A stretch of 7,813 bases of DNA, from positions 1 to 7,813 of the forward strand of contig USRS01000100.1 of NCBI GenBank assembly GCA_900557165.1. Direction: 5' to 3'. Below the pieces are notes generated by a model, which ran no database searches, was not told the origin of the DNA, and saw nothing but the letters and a program-made list of their open reading frames with translations. Positions 6,907 to 7,813 of the stretch are shown in pieces. The position numbers were made by a program, and so were the translations under genes. How positions within the stretch are numbered: position 1 is the stretch's first letter; the number at the start of each line of letters is the position of its first letter. The stretch is from an uncultured Clostridium sp. GTDB taxonomy: Bacteria; Bacillota; Clostridia; Peptostreptococcales; Peptostreptococcaceae.

Positions 6907-6934
6907 ATAATATGTAAAAAAAAAGTAAAGTAAA
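6907..6934 (-). promoter_or_regulatory. Candidate promoter of the pepD-OPT-pqqD-like operon
   Basis: On the - strand TTTACT (6929-6934) is followed by a 16-bp spacer and TATTAT (6907-6912, 5 of 6 to TATAAT). An overlapping second TATTAT lies at 6904-6909, so the exact -10 is uncertain. Transcription would start near 6900, giving a leader of about 60 bases before the pepD ATG. The TTTACT hexamer is the same as in the candidate aspD promoter. Support is moderate because the region is almost entirely A and T. Confidence 0.4.
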
Positions 6935-6976
6935 GATTTTACAAAAAAGTTAATTTATACTTGAAAATCAATTTAA

Positions 6977-6991
6977 AAAATTCAGAAAAAT
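6977..6991. promoter_or_regulatory. CodY-box-like palindrome in the pepD / ABC exporter divergent region
   Basis: AAAATTCAGAAAAAT matches the published Firmicute CodY box AATTTTCWGAAAATT at 12 of 15 positions, on either strand, including the TTCWGAA core. CodY is a nutrient-sensing repressor that often controls peptide uptake and amino-acid catabolism genes, which suits pepD and the OPT transporter. The site is about 43 bp upstream of the candidate pepD -35 and about 58 bp upstream of the candidate exporter -10, so it is not placed for simple promoter blockage. AT-rich DNA produces such near matches by chance. Confidence 0.35.
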
Positions 6992-7049
6992 GAAATGAAA
7001 ATATTAGGAAAATCATGAAAATAATATGTTAATTTATATGAGGTAAATG

Positions 7050-7055
7050 TATAAT
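7050..7055 (+). promoter_or_regulatory. Perfect -10 hexamer, candidate promoter of the ABC exporter
   Basis: TATAAT occurs at 7050-7055, about 90 bases before the exporter start codon, but no good -35 hexamer lies 16-18 bases upstream. A second possibility is CATAAT at 7065-7070. If the first is used, the leader RNA would contain the hairpin at 7077-7099. Confidence 0.3.
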
Positions 7056-7076
7056 TAAATGTATCATAATATATAA

Positions 7077-7099
7077 ACATCTGTTAGTTAGGCAGATGT
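7077..7099 (+). other. Stem-loop in the leader of the ABC exporter gene
   Basis: ACATCTG (7077-7083) and CAGATGT (7093-7099) form a perfect 7-bp stem around a 9-base loop, TTAGTTAGG. It is followed by ATTTTAG, a weak U-rich run. It lies 45 bases before the start codon. It stands out as a GC-containing element in a nearly pure A/T region and could be a leader attenuator, an RNA stability element or, as DNA, an operator. Confidence 0.4.
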
Positions 7100-7144
7100 A
7101 TTTTAGTATGTAAAAATATTTTAAATATATTGGGAGGTTGTTTA

Positions 7145-7813
7145 ATGGAAAATAAAAAATACAAAACTAAGGATTTGATAGGACGATTTATTCCTTATTT
7201 TAAGCCTTATAAAAATGTGCTATTGTTGGACTTATTTTGTGCATTTTTAACTACAGGCTGTGATTTGATACTACCTATGATATTAAGGTTTCTTGCAAAT
7301 AAAGGGACTGAGGACTTGTCATCAATTACAGTACAATTAATAGCCAGTTTAGCAGGAGTTTATTTAGTACTTAGAATAATAGATGCAATAGCAAATTACT
7401 ATATGACTAGAATCGGGCATATAATGGGAGCTAGAATTGAGACAGATATGAGAAAAGATGCATTTGACCATATTCAAAAATTATCAGATTCATATTTCAA
7501 TAACACAAAAGTAGGTCAAATAATGTCTAGAATAACTAATGACTTATTTGATGTTACTGAGTTTGCACATCACTGTCCAGAGGAATTTTTCATAGCAGGT
7601 GTAAAGATAGTTATTTCATTTATACTTTTATCTAGAATAAATTTAGCTTTAACAACGATAATATTTATCTTCATACCTTTAATGGTTATATTCAGTATGG
7701 ATCAAAATAGAAAAATGAAGAGAGCATTTAAAAAACAAAGAGTTCAAATTGGAGAATTAAACTCAAGATTAGAAGATAGTTTATTAGGTGTTAGAGTTGT
7801 AAAAGCATTCGCA
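7145..7813 (+). CDS. ABC exporter, permease domain (3' end outside window)
   Basis: The start of an ABC-type exporter in which the membrane domain precedes the ATPase on one chain; 223 codons are visible and the frame is open to the window end. The visible part is the six-helix ABC transmembrane domain (PF00664): hydrophobic segments at about residues 25-48, 62-87 and 149-181, and the family's coupling-helix region IQKLSDSYFNNTKVGQIMSRITNDLFDV (109-136). Near the end comes LEDSLLGVRVVKAFA (209-223), the pattern that normally precedes transmembrane helices 5-6 and the ATPase. Walker motifs are beyond the window. Such proteins usually work as homo- or heterodimers exporting lipids, drugs or peptides; the substrate cannot be told. 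The ATG has GGGAGG (7132-7137) with 7 bases of spacing. It is divergent from pepD. Confidence 0.9.
   Translation, partial: MENKKYKTKDLIGRFIPYFKPYKNVLLLDLFCAFLTTGCDLILPMILRFLANKGTEDLSSITVQLIASLAGVYLVLRIIDAIANYYMTRIGHIMGARIETDMRKDAFDHIQKLSDSYFNNTKVGQIMSRITNDLFDVTEFAHHCPEEFFIAGVKIVISFILLSRINLALTTIIFIFIPLMVIFSMDQNRKMKRAFKKQRVQIGELNSRLEDSLLGVRVVKAFA

Noticed and set aside
1..7813. CRISPR array, tRNA, rRNA, insertion sequence or prophage signs
   Set aside because: No regularly spaced repeats, cloverleaf sequences, transposase fragments, terminal inverted repeats with target duplications, or phage genes were seen.

Overview
The window is strongly AT-rich. Its genes have good Shine-Dalgarno sequences, and the protein families (a DUF378 membrane protein, aspartate 4-decarboxylase, an OPT oligopeptide transporter, a PepD dipeptidase, and a histidine kinase with a clostridial-looking HisKA region) point to an amino-acid-fermenting Firmicute. 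Clostridioides difficile or another member of the Peptostreptococcaceae is the best guess. That assignment is inference from gene content and base composition, not from a database match.

Layout. (1) Positions 1-636 (+) hold the C-terminal part of a sensor histidine kinase; its 5' end lies outside the window. A strong bidirectional hairpin at 640-687 separates it from a convergent small DUF378 membrane protein gene (699-896, -). (2) A 430-base gap (897-1326) holds a possible decayed reading frame, an interrupted inverted repeat with a CcpA-cre-like centre, a plausible promoter and a perfect AGGAGG ribosome binding site. Together these lead into aspartate 4-decarboxylase (1327-2952, +). (3) A long hairpin with a 29-bp perfect stem (3016-3090) ends aspD and also the convergent operon. 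(4) That operon, on the - strand, is transcribed in the order pepD (5394-6839), an OPT-family oligopeptide transporter (3424-5352, probably from a TTG start), and a small PqqD-like protein (3093-3431). The last two genes overlap by 8 bp. (5) A divergent intergenic region (6840-7144) carries a candidate pepD promoter, a CodY-box-like palindrome, a perfect -10 hexamer and a leader hairpin. It precedes a 5' partial ABC exporter gene (7145 to the window end, +).

The central theme is peptide and amino-acid use. The OPT transporter would import oligopeptides, PepD would hydrolyse Xaa-His and similar dipeptides in the cytoplasm, and AspD would convert aspartate to alanine and CO2, which consumes a proton. 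The least explained part is the PqqD-like protein coupled to the OPT transporter. PqqD-fold domains usually bind leader peptides for RiPP-modifying enzymes, but no such enzyme or precursor is visible here. It may be a peptide-binding accessory or regulatory partner of the transporter. This is the best candidate in the window for something undescribed.
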